64,000 bases of DNA from Phascolomyces articulosus. Lineage: Eukaryota; Mucoromycota; Mucoromycetes; Mucorales; Lichtheimiaceae. The position numbers and the translations under genes were made by a program. Shown here piece after piece: positions 48,864-58,566 of the stretch. A model generated the notes under the pieces. It was not told the origin of the DNA, ran no database searches, and saw only the letters and a program-made list of their open reading frames with translations. Position 1 is the first letter of the stretch, and every line of letters begins with the position of its first letter. The DNA lies in NCBI GenBank assembly GCA_025677815.1, contig JAIXMP010000034.1, positions 1 through 64,000 of the forward strand, read 5' to 3'.

Positions 48864-50238
48864 ATGATCCCTCTTAATGAACTTATATACAAATTTTGAT
48901 GGATGAAGAAGTAGAGGAAGCTTCTCTTATCGAAAAGTCAAAACGCCGTTTAGAAAAACTAGAAAAAGAATTAAAAGAACTAGAAAAGAAATTTATTCAA
49001 GAAGGTTCAGTTGCAGGTCATATTGGTACAATTGAACGAGATTACGAAGAAGCTAATATACGATTATTTTGCAAAGTACCTATATATCCTCCAGCGCAAT
49101 TGAGACGTCGATTTCGTATGGATCGTTCTCTTTTAAACCGTATTGTTCATGCCAACGAAGAACACGATAACTATTTTGTAAAAAAAGAAAAATGCTGCAG
49201 AAAAGTGGGGGTTTTCTCCTCGTCAAAAAGTAACAGCTGCTTTACGTTAACTTGCATATGGGGCAGCAGCAGATCAACTCGATGGATACTTAAGAATTGG
49301 GGAGAGTACAGCTACAGAGGCATTAAAATATATCTGTAAAGCTAATATTGAAATATTTGGTGATGAATATCTCCGTTCACCAATCGAACAAGACGTTCAA
49401 CAAACCCTGGAGGAAAACAAAGAACATGGTTTCCCTGGATCGTATGCACTGGCAGTGGAAAAATTGCCCAACTTCCTGGCACGGAGTATATAGAGGCAAA
49501 AAAGTGCCCACAACGGTCTTGGAGGCAGTTGCTTCTAAGGATTTGTGGATATGGCATGCTTTTTTCGGTGTACCTGATACTTCAAATAATATCAATGTCC
49601 CTGAACGCTCTCTATTGTTTGATTGGTTTTTACATGAAATAGCATCAATTATCAAATTAAGTGTCAATGGAAATAAATATAACATGGTATATTACCTTGT
49701 AGACGGCATTTATCCATCCTATGCAGTATGCACTTATTGATTCAATTTCTGAGCTAAAGGCTCCAACGAACAAGGTAAGAAAAATGTGTCTTTTGTATTT
49801 ATTTATTTAGATATACATATACTTGAATATCTTTACATATACAATGTTTAGTTGTTTGCAAAGATCCAGGAAGGTTCACGTAAGATATGAGCGTGGTTTT
49901 GGAGTTTTGTGATCGCGTTTCGCAATTGTTAGAAATCCAGCAAGATTTTGGTCTAAAAAAGGTGATATACGTATCATGTATACATTATCTTGCATAAATT
50001 GATTATTGAATTGGAGCCGATAATCGACGAAATATCAATGGCCGTTGATCAACAAAATGAAACAGATGAATCAATGGATATCGATGATCAAGATGAAACA
50101 TATAGCATAGAGCAAAACCAATTCAGGATCGAAATAATGAGTCTTAATGAACTTGCTATTAAAAACAGAAATACTCACAAGCAATTGAAGAACAACTTAG
50201 CTGAACATTTGTGGATTTGTCATGACAATGACGCATAA
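48864..50238 (+). pseudogene. Harbinger DDE nuclease, decayed copy 2
   Basis: The start (MIPLNELI) and the first 110 residues match copy 1, and here the coiled N-terminal part (KRRLEKLEKELKELEKKF) and LRRRFRMDRSLLNRIV are well kept. Frame breaks occur near 48890, 49195-49240 and 49430. A 14 bp deletion relative to copy 1 removes the segment with the first catalytic Asp (GMLGSLD). Later pieces, WIWHAFFGVPDTSNNINV, YYLVDGIYPSYA and the Gln/Asp-rich tail, are still recognisable. Inactive as it stands. Confidence 0.8.
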
Positions 50239-50781
50239 ATAATTTCAAATCAATCTGTATAATGTAAAATAAATTATTTCGTATAAACTGCTATCATGGA
50301 TATAAAGCTTTATATATATTATAATAACTATCATTTATTACTTGTTACGAGCCGCACCTACGCAACCTACGATGTCAAGCCCCTACGCTTCGCTTCGGGT
50401 CAACATCTTCGGGGCTTCGGTTGGATGGCTCTTGAGACTTCTCGTTCAATGCTAAATACAATTTTATTTGCTCAATGCTAATTCATCTTAAATTGCTAAA
50501 TACAATTTTCTTTGCTCAATCCTGAATATATCATAATTGTTCAGTGCTGAAAACTTATATGCACAGGAAGCGAGTAAAGTGGTAAAAGCACTTTATGTGT
50601 AATGCTTCATGTTTTGTGACACAGTGAATGCAGTAGTAGCTAATTTTGATTCCAGATTACCAAAGACTTTTTACTCGCACAAACACAAACACAAATACAC
50701 AAACATGACTCGTTCGCAAGGAACACCTTTGAATCAAGAGTCTTTAGAGACGGCGTTGAATCAAGCTATAACTTATTCATC

Positions 50782-52090
50782 TTATCTAAACACTATAACC
50801 CTAAACACCGCCATTTTAAAAAGTTTCACATATCGTGGGCTGCCAGTGTGAGAGGAAGAAAGAATGACGCGGCGCCCTGGACTTTTAGCTATTTCACCAT
50901 TTTCACCCACATCATGCTCCAGAGCATCAGTTATTCCATTATAACGCTCGACTCGAAGATTTCTCTGATTCGTTCGGTAATAGTGCATGCGTCTAGCTCA
51001 ATTTTTACAATAAATTAATGCCATAGCTGTCCCAACAAATGCAATTGTGATTGGTTTCGTTGTTGCAATCGATGTGCATAAAACGGACGGACAGATACAG
51101 TGTCTTGACGGCCATGACGTTGTCGATCTGCATTATTTGGCATGTTCTGCTGACCACGAAGAGGTATTCCTTCCCTCCATCCAGTTTCACCATGAGGAAG
51201 CATCAAAACATAGTGTAAAGGACCATACAAACTTTTTGTTTCATTTATCCTCTCCATTCTTCCATCATGACGAAACAAAACAATATCACGGTTTGTAGGC
51301 TCTTCGCCTGGATTATCGACGATAAGAACTGCAATCTCATAAGCAGTAGGTGCAGCATACTGTCTACCACGACGTTGATCGCCTGAGATACGAATATTTA
51401 AATTAACTTTGGGCGTTCCACGAAGATGGTCAGCAGCTATCCGAAAAGTTTGAGCATGTCGATTATGTTCTTCAAGCATTGTTTGTAAATCCAGAAGCAA
51501 TGCATGATCCAAGCTTGCACCTGCAATATAGTATAAAGAGATTAAAAGCATAAGTTACCAAAAAAAAAACCTATCTAAAGTTATAGAATCTCACCTGTGA
51601 AAATCGATTGTCTGATGGCTGCTTGCTCTTGAGGATCATAGATGTATATCTGAGCAAAGCGGGGAGGTTGGTCATTTGGAGGATGATTAGAACCAATATT
51701 ATGGTATACTGTTCCTTGAATACGGAAACAGTATGTGCCTCTTGCATCCAAATATCTTTCATCGATATTATCAACACCAAGTGAAGCAAAGGCAAAAACG
51801 CCGTTGTAAAGCCTAAGTTTCTCACGGAATAGAGAAGACTGTTGATCTGTTCCGGTAAGCAACGAATTCAATGGATCAGGAAGGCATGAAAGTAGTGGAA
51901 TTTCCACAACTCCATAACCACAACAAATACTGTAGATATAAGTGTGGTTAGCATAGTCACGACGTGCTTCCCAAAGCCACACACGCGTACCACAGGCACC
52001 ACATTGGGCTGTCATTGCTGGCAACACATGGCGATGAGCATGCTCAGAATTAGGATCAACAACAACATTAGCTCCAGTTATATCCTCCTC
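50782..52090 (-). pseudogene. Helitron replicase-helicase N-terminal fragment
   Basis: Minus-strand pieces match Helitron N-terminal and Helitron_like_N regions: AQCGACGTRVWLWEARR with a CxxC-like pair, IYSICCGYGVVEIPLL, LYNGVFAFASLGVDNIDE, FRIQGTVYHNIGSNHP, FAQIYIYDPQEQAAIRQS, then after an intron near 51595-51530 NIRISGDQRRGRQYAAPTAY, RDIVLFRHDGRMERINE and HYVLMLPHGETGWREG, then RTNQRNLRVERYNGITDALE and SSSHTGSPRY. A frame break lies near 50985. It stops before the HUH rolling-circle motifs and the helicase, which are both missing. Confidence 0.85.
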
Positions 52091-52555
52091 TTCAAAATTA
52101 GTTTGGTAGGCGGCTCCGAGAGTGGTCTATTAGAAGGACGACCTCTACGATTGACACGATGCGCACTAATGTTAGTTGGTTCAGTCAAGTTGACTGTTGT
52201 TTGTTCCTAAAAATAAAAAATATAAAGACCATCACAATTCCAGATGCACTTGAAATTTTTAATGGTTACACTCAGTTTGCTCCGAGATGCTCATTAGACT
52301 GATAGTGATATACAACATTAGCTCCATTTGCAAATACCTCTTCAGAATCTTGGAAACGGGGTCTATAAGAACGGGGAGGGAGACTGCGCGTACCAACGTC
52401 AATAATTCCAGTCAAGTTGCTTATTTGTTCCTGAAAAATAGAAAGGGAAAATATATAAGGACCATCACATTTTCAAATGACTCAAAATCTCACAGCATTA
52501 AAGGTACGCTCATTTTTCTCCGAGATGCTTACAGGTTGCTCGAGATTATTACTCA
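52068..52555 (-). repeat. Imperfect tandem duplication in the Helitron 5' part
   Basis: Two imperfect units of about 240 bp (roughly 52068-52310 and 52315-52555) share TTGTTCCTRAAAA, GACCATCACA, CTCCGAGATGCT and AGCTCCA...CTCTTCARAAT blocks. Each contains an intron-like segment, so it looks like an exon-intron pair duplicated in the leader of the Helitron gene. Confidence 0.55.
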
Positions 52556-52859
52556 TTTTATAATGCTTTTAAAAGGAGAGTTGAACAGTAATAAATTTTT
52601 TTTATAGGTGAAGGTGAAAAAAGTGAAGGTATAAAAAAAACACGAAACTGAGCCTAAAAGAAAGAGGATGAATCCATATAAGGTAAAAACCTTCAATAAA
52701 AGGAAGGAATTTTATGGATTGTCTATTATATATAGATATTTATAATAATTATTGTTCATTACCTTCGCCATGGCTACCATCAGACCCGTCATCATTACCA
52801 TCTTCTCTTTCTTCCTCTTGTGATTCAACACCATTATTCTCAGTTTGGATTGATGATGC

Positions 52860-54208
52860 TTAGATGGATGATGCATTTGAAGCCCAAAGTCGATCCATGA
52901 TCTCATTTTGCTTGATCTCGAAATATTCGCGTTGAAGAGGAGACACGTTTGTGAGATCTTGGGCCAACATGTTGGCGTCTCTCAACTCTTCCAAGACACG
53001 ATTCTGTTTCGCGGCTGATTCAGCATGATTTTGAAGAAACGTACATTCCTTTTCCCTCTCTTCTTCAAGACGGTATTTTGCTCGTTCTTGCTCCTTGTTC
53101 TTCTTGATCCCAACTGGCCTTGCGGCAACATCATTGTCGTAGCTAAGATTCCTGGTGTAACCCTTTTGCCTTTTTTTTGATACTTCTTGTACGATTATTA
53201 GTCTAAAAATAATCATCATCATTATCTCCATTTTGAATACTTCTTGCGATGCTTAGCAACATCTGCTTGGTATCATCGTCATAATTATTATTATCAGTAT
53301 TATCATCACTTGCCAAGACGCTTAGTTTTATTCTATTATTACCATCATCTATTACATTATATATTATATTCTCAGTAATTTAGAAAACATATAAATATCC
53401 CCATTATCTTCATTGAATAAACAGGATCGATCCGTTATTCTTTATTTTATATCTATTTGTTATTAATTTCTATTTGTATTGTTGGCTTGGACTTCCGTCA
53501 AAATATATACACGATATCATCATCACTGTCTTCAGTCGTACCAGACTTCTTGCCGTCAGTATCACTGGCTGGTATTTGAGATGCTGGTGCCCTGGTGCCT
53601 TTTCCTTTTTTACTTTTGGATTTGAATTCCTCAAGCTTCTCCAACTTTTTACCAACTTTAATATAGCTCCAACACTGTTCAAATTGAAATTCATGGCCTT
53701 GAGCCATTTCACACAATTGCAAAGCATCAACCCACTACATAATAATAAATGTCAATTAAGATTATGTTATTTGTTAGAAGGAGAATTACATATTATAGAT
53801 CAAATTATTATTAAAAAGAGTATATATATCTTTGTTCTATTTTCTAATAATTTCACTATCTGCGTCAGTTTTTCCACTTTCATTCAAACATTGAACCTTG
53901 ACATCATAATCGCAAAAGAGTAATACTTGTGGGCTGATATTTGAAGTCCAACATTTCTTCAAACCTTTTGCATCTCGCTCAACAAAAGTAACTGTTGTCT
54001 TTGTTTTCCTTGACAATCCTTCATCTTCATGCTGTATTTCTACATTATAATGCTTGGCAACATCTTCCCAATAAGTTTCAGATTTCCTATTAACTCCTTC
54101 AGGGCTATTAATATTTTCATTCCACAAGACGCAAACTTGCTGATCTTCGACAGAGGTGAAGTTATTGCTGCGTTGCTTCTTTGGGGCGGAAGAGGTTTTT
54201 GGTGGCAT
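52860..54208 (-). pseudogene. Harbinger Myb/SANT-like DNA-binding protein, interrupted copy 2
   Basis: The first exon (54208 to about 53837) gives a trihelix-like Myb domain, FTSVEDQQVCVLWNENIN, RKSETYWEDVAKHYN and FVERDAKGLKKCW, as in Harbinger accessory proteins. The second (53736-53498 region) gives WVDALQLCEMAQ and FEQCWSYIKV, typical of the NAM-associated C-terminal domain. The last (about 53134-52860) gives a Glu/Arg coiled coil and PLQREYFEIKQNEIMDRLW, ending NASSI. Between the second and third pieces lies a 385 bp insert that breaks the gene. Confidence 0.75.
53135..53519. mobile_element. Possible solo LTR
   Basis: A 385 bp insert absent from the twin gene in copy 1. It starts TGTCG, ends ATATCA and is flanked by TCAT on both sides (or ATCAT if the end is shifted by one base). 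TATAAATATCCCC inside resembles an LTR promoter. Repetitive ATCATC at the junction makes the exact end unclear. Confidence 0.4.
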
Positions 54209-54611
54209 GATGATACATAAAATAAATTTCGAATAAGGATAATAAAGTAGCAGAGGTTTATTAATGAGATATTTTAGAGAGTATTTTTAATGTTTAAAAT
54301 CAACCCTTTTTATATACAAAAAAGAAGTTCATTTAACTAACATTTTCACACTCCCTTTTTCAATAGTACTACACGACCCAACATTTTTAATTATATAAAC
54401 ATATTTATTTTGTTTTACTAAGTCGCATCGATTTTGTCCACATTAAAAGGCGACGGTATCACAGCAGAAAAAGTAATTTAGGGCTAATCCTAGATTTATA
54501 AAAGTTTTGGGATATCTTAATTTTAGGTAACAGTTAAGTAATGCTGCTGGGGTTGCTCAGAAACTTAAATTTAAGAAAAGTCAAGTTTACCTACCACTGC
54601 TAGGGCTGCTC

Positions 54612-54740
54612 TTAGGCTTTACAGTGTTAACTAACTTAAATATGAACCTTATAATATAAAAAAACTTTTATTGGTGGGGTATTTCTTTTTTTGTAAGAGG
54701 ACAAACGTAAGTCGTAAAAACCCAATGATTTCATTAATAT
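54612..54740 (-). repeat. HET unit C upstream flank, resumed
   Basis: From TTAGGCTTTACAG the sequence again follows units B (45176 onward) and D (57886 onward): CTTAAATATGAACCTTATAATAT, then CTTTTATTGG, TATTTC and GTAAGTCGTA. It is the part of unit C pushed away by the Harbinger insertion. Confidence 0.8.
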
Positions 54741-55128
54741 AGTCTGGGTCGAACAATGTATATTACATAAACAGCAGCAGCAGTAGTGGTGATTATGTCT
54801 TATTCTTCTTCCTTTGTATAGGTATGTGCGACATGATTCAAAGATTATTCTTCCAATTGCCTGTCATGTATCGCTATTCCATATACTTACTAGTCACACG
54901 GCAATTATGCAGCACATGCAGAAAATTAAAAAAAAAAACTTGTTTTTATATTCATATTTTAAAAAGTAGTTATGATTCTAAAGTAAGAACAATCATCTTG
55001 GAAGAAACCACGCCATCATACCATTATTCATATCATAAAAAAAGATACTGATATATTTATTTTATTTTATTTGTTCACAGTATTACGTTTATGCGTGCTA
55101 ATAATATTAATTGTAAATGAAGATATTC
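54741..55128. other. Spacer between HET units C and D
   Basis: About 390 bp unlike the units, with a GCA trinucleotide run near 54773. A 75 aa ORF here (54824-55051) has no recognised domain. Confidence 0.4.
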
Positions 55129-58040
55129 GTGCCTTTTTACTGTGTCATCCTCCTGATGATGTTCTTTTTCCAATACTTTATTTTAATATAGCATAATACT
55201 ATAGAGTTTCAAAGGAACCGCTATATTTTTATATATACTAACAATTCGTCTCCTGCCTTTCTCTGATGCTATTTGCTATTATTATTACGTACGTATAAAT
55301 CATTTTCTTTGGAAATATTTATCTTATTGTTTTTATGATACTAATAAAGCTTCTTATAATTTGTTGGCTAACTTTTCAAATATATATATATGATGTTGTA
55401 CGTAATAAGAGATGATAGGATAAAATGTAAAAATAGAACATGTAAAATAAAATATTAGATTTATTAACAACGTATATGGCATTGAATACTATTAGCGTAA
55501 TCTTTTACTTGTATATACTCAATCAGACAATCCACGAATCTATAAACAAATCAAGCGTTTGCTACTTGTTAGTTAATTATCTAATCTGCACTTATTCACT
55601 ATCATTATCTCTTTATCTTCTTTGATAGTATAACAGATGATAATAGTATGTTTATTTATATCTTTACATTTGTTAGCTTTTAAATAAATAAATGAAAAAC
55701 TCTATTGAATAATAAACTCTTTTGCTTCACTATGGATATCATCTCCAAAAATCGAGCTTAAAATTTCATCTGGATCATCAGAGATAATATCATTGTGGAA
55801 CATACCCCCAAGGTAATAAATACCAATGGCCTTGTACCGTTCTTTTGTGCCGTTTGCAGCATCCACATATTTCTTGATAACAGGGAGACAATAGTCATGT
55901 GTATAACAAACAGGACGACGTAATGGTGGAAATTCCTCTACCTTCTCAGCAAGTAAACTATAGGATTTGAGCAAAATAGGCAAAATGATGCATTCATCAC
56001 AATCTTCAGTCAATGAAAGTGGTCTTGCTTGCGCGGGAGAAGCACCTTGTGGTTGATAATAATGAGTGGCGTAACGGCCTGAAACATTTGTCATTTTAAT
56101 TGCCCAATCTATTAAAGCAGTGTCTTCTTCAACTGTATTGGATAGATCTTTCGCGTTCCGCTGCATCACAAATTTATCAATCTGTTGGTCCCATTGATGT
56201 TTATCGTGAGATAATGGTGAGAAGCACCCAAAATCATACGCTAAAACAGATAGTGTCTTGCAGTATTTGGTTGATATATGAAGAAGCATATCATCACAGA
56301 TAGAATGCTGGGTTTGAAGCCATGTGGTTGTGGCGGCAACATGATCACAAAGATAATCCCCAGAAACACCAGTCCATGAAGGTAGATTATGATTCTTCAT
56401 TGTATTGACACGAATTTCCTCACCATCGTTAGTAAGGTTCGATCCAAAACAAAGAATGGATAGGTCATGTGTTGCAATGGTCCGATAAAAGTGGTGGAGG
56501 GTTGTTTTAATATCGATTTTATAGTTGATTTCCATATTTTTAAACATATCAGGGAAAATATTGACCAAAGAAAAAATTTTGTCGTGTTCCTTTGAACTCG
56601 TTCGAAAATGAGCTTGATTGAGTGCTTGATTGACACTTCCTCCTCCTTGTTGTTGGTTAGCAAAATCAAGCAACCGTAATGAAAATTCATCATATGTCGT
56701 AGGTATATCGCATGTATGAAAACTATGTTGCCAGAAATGAGTGTCTGTCCCAACCACTAATATACGTTTTGATGACATTGTTTCTTCTAATGTCCAACTT
56801 CGTTTCCACCAAAGTGCTATTTGTCCCATATCACCCCAAGCTTCTGTACTTCCTTGTGTCATGTTATTCACTGGTATGATAGTATCAAAATCTTTTGGAT
56901 CATGAATATGAATTTCAGGTACAATTGCCACAGTATAACACGCATTGCTGTAGATCTTATGCATTTGTTTGATTTCTCGTAGTTTGATTTCATCATCAGA
57001 TTGATCAATACATATTTTATCGTACCACAAATATTCGATTTCGAAATCTTTACATATTTGTTGAAGAAGCTCTTCATATGTTACATGTTTTATTGTAGCC
57101 TCGCTTCTGGTGGATGGTAAAAACTGGACTTCGTACTTTTCTTGTTCCATAAGTGCCATGGTGGTAAGGTCCCCTTTGCTCACATCATATCCTTCAACAA
57201 TACAATGTCCTCCATTGTCGATGCAGTCATATTCACCGTTTTCTTTTTGTACAACATCTCCAGATTGTTCCCAAACATAGGAAAGGGCACAATAACCAGT
57301 TTCTACTTGTTTGCCTGGGACTATCTCCCAATCTGAAACACGAATGAGGTATGTGGGTCGATATTCTCCTGCAGTGGCATCACGTCGATATTGTGTAGTA
57401 TCCACCACATTTAGTGATATTTGGTTGCGACAATAGGTAATGTACATATTACTTTTTGGAAATTTTCATGTTTTAGAGGAAAAAAAAGGTTAAGAATATT
57501 GCCTAACAAAATAATTTGATGATGATTACCTTATTTTCGCTATTTATTCAATGTTGTTTCGTGATATACAAATAGTTTGCTTGATGAAGAATAAAAAAAA
57601 GTTATTGATGATACGTAGAGGACAAAAATATAAAGAGAAAAAGAAAGGACGATAAAAAGAATGAGTGATGGAAATAATTAATTGCTAAGCCGAAGTAGCA
57701 TTTTTGGATGTTGTGTAATGTTTTACATGAAAAAAAAAGATTTCCTATTTTATAAAAAATAACTCGCTTCGCAAGTTGCCATCATTTTTTTGTCCTTTTC
57801 TTATCATGATATAAGCCTAAACCCTACGTTAGTTTCATAGAAAAGTTAAAAAAAAATACATGCGAATTATTATCTACAATGACTATTAAGGCTTTACAAT
57901 GTTAAATATGAAACTTATAATATAAAAAAAATAACTTTATTGACGGAGTATTTCCTTTTTGGTAAGAGGGCAAACGTAAGTCGTATATAACATGTTATTT
58001 TAATAATATGTATTACAGTAGTTAATAGTAGTGAGATTAC
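55129..58040 (-). repeat. HET duplication unit D
   Basis: The 3' flank starts GTGCCTTTTTAC as in unit A and matches it over about 550 bp. The 5' side carries the uninterrupted Harbinger site GACTATTAAGGCTT (TTA at 57886-57888) and continues like unit B to about 58040. It has one more A after the TTA than B. Confidence 0.85.
55702..57447 (-). CDS. HET-domain protein, copy D
   Basis: Open single exon of 581 aa, with all three HET motifs kept (YCALSYVW, LWYDKICIDQS, WWKRSWTLEE). Patches private to this copy are IIPVNNMTQGSTEAWGDMG at about 190-208, the region around DYLCDHVAA, FVMQRNAKDLSNT and EEFPPLRRPVCY. It has the same putative leader intron as the others. Its 3' flank groups it with copy A. 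Confidence 0.8.
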   Translation of the reverse strand: MYITYCRNQISLNVVDTTQYRRDATAGEYRPTYLIRVSDWEIVPGKQVETGYCALSYVWEQSGDVVQKENGEYDCIDNGGHCIVEGYDVSKGDLTTMALMEQEKYEVQFLPSTRSEATIKHVTYEELLQQICKDFEIEYLWYDKICIDQSDDEIKLREIKQMHKIYSNACYTVAIVPEIHIHDPKDFDTIIPVNNMTQGSTEAWGDMGQIALWWKRSWTLEETMSSKRILVVGTDTHFWQHSFHTCDIPTTYDEFSLRLLDFANQQQGGGSVNQALNQAHFRTSSKEHDKIFSLVNIFPDMFKNMEINYKIDIKTTLHHFYRTIATHDLSILCFGSNLTNDGEEIRVNTMKNHNLPSWTGVSGDYLCDHVAATTTWLQTQHSICDDMLLHISTKYCKTLSVLAYDFGCFSPLSHDKHQWDQQIDKFVMQRNAKDLSNTVEEDTALIDWAIKMTNVSGRYATHYYQPQGASPAQARPLSLTEDCDECIILPILLKSYSLLAEKVEEFPPLRRPVCYTHDYCLPVIKKYVDAANGTKERYKAIGIYYLGGMFHNDIISDDPDEILSSIFGDDIHSEAKEFIIQ

Positions 58041-58227
58041 TTTTCTAATTATTATTATTATTATGTCTAGTAAAGAAAGGGGGATGAAACAATCAGATAT
58101 AAATTATATTATATAATCAATGTCCAATAAAAGAATAAAAACAATGGTTAGGATATGAATTATGACTACATCTAGGTGGATTGAATAAAAATAAGGATAA
58201 ATGAAAATTTGTCTTTGGCTTTTTATA

Positions 58228-58536
58228 CTAGGCAATAGTGGCATCAGCAATAGTGGCAACACAGTCCTCAAAATGATATTTTTTATTTTTCGATAAAGCG
58301 ATAGAATTAACAACACCAGTGGTAAGACCTTTTACAGCCCCACCCACTTTCTCCATTACCTCTGGTACTGTTTCTGCCAATGTACGGTAAAAACCAGAAG
58401 CAGTCAATAATATACCATTCGAGGATCTCTTGTTACAATGAGTATCATTATTATGATGGATAGGCAAACCATGAGAAGTTAAAATGAAGAAAGTTAAAAA
58501 GAAGATAACAACGGTAAGACCAAAGAATCGTTGCAT
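58228..58536 (-). CDS. Small predicted secreted protein
   Basis: The 102 aa frame from the ATG at 58536 begins with a clear signal peptide (MQRFFGLTVVIFFLTFFILT, then SHG). A dibasic NKRSS follows at about residue 40, a possible Kex2 cleavage site that would release a mature chain of about 62 residues. That chain has a Gly/Val-rich amphipathic stretch (VGGAVKGLTTGVVNSIAL) and one Cys; a second Cys lies before the KR. A longer in-frame extension to 58731 is a poly-Tyr translation of a TAG repeat and was rejected. No family is recognised. Confidence 0.5.
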   Translation of the reverse strand: MQRFFGLTVVIFFLTFFILTSHGLPIHHNNDTHCNKRSSNGILLTASGFYRTLAETVPEVMEKVGGAVKGLTTGVVNSIALSKNKKYHFEDCVATIADATIA

Positions 58537-58542
58537 TATGAT

Positions 58543-58566
58543 GTAGTAGTAGTAGTAGTAGTAGTA
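58543..58566. repeat. (TAG)n microsatellite
   Basis: About eight TAG units just upstream of the secreted-protein start on the minus strand, in its leader or promoter. Confidence 0.85.

Larger units (their letters stand above)
50348..52736 (-). mobile_element. Helitron-type element, internally truncated, nested in Harbinger
   Basis: Compared with Harbinger copy 1, the twin sequence CTTGTTA|TATTTA is split here and the 2389 bp insert lies exactly between A and T, the Helitron target. On the minus strand the insert begins TCTATATATAATAG, fitting the 5' TC end. Its 3' end has a GC-rich hairpin (GCCCCGAAG...GTAGGGGC) but ends CTCG rather than the usual CTRR. It encodes only the N-terminal part of a Helitron replicase-helicase, so it is non-autonomous. 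Confidence 0.75.
48683..54611. mobile_element. PIF/Harbinger-type transposon, copy 2, with nested insertions
   Basis: The element is bounded by TTA at 48680-48682 and TTA at 54612-54614, the usual 3 bp duplication of PIF/Harbinger. The left end AAGCAACCCCAGTAGT and the reverse complement of the right end, GAGCAGCCCTAGCAGT, form imperfect inverted repeats. Joining the two flanks recreates GACTATTAGGCTT, the undisturbed sequence of units B and D. Without the Helitron (2389 bp) and the possible LTR (385 bp) its length is about 3.16 kb, close to copy 1 without its SINE. It carries a nuclease gene (+) and a Myb/SANT-like gene (-). Confidence 0.85.

Noticed and set aside
50609..50851. 80 aa ORF inside the Helitron as a captured host gene
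   Set aside because: No recognised domain and it overlaps the antisense Helitron fragment.
28759..57447. Horizontal transfer of the HET cluster
   Set aside because: AT content and codon use look like the neighbours by eye and no donor signal is visible; a phylogeny would be needed.
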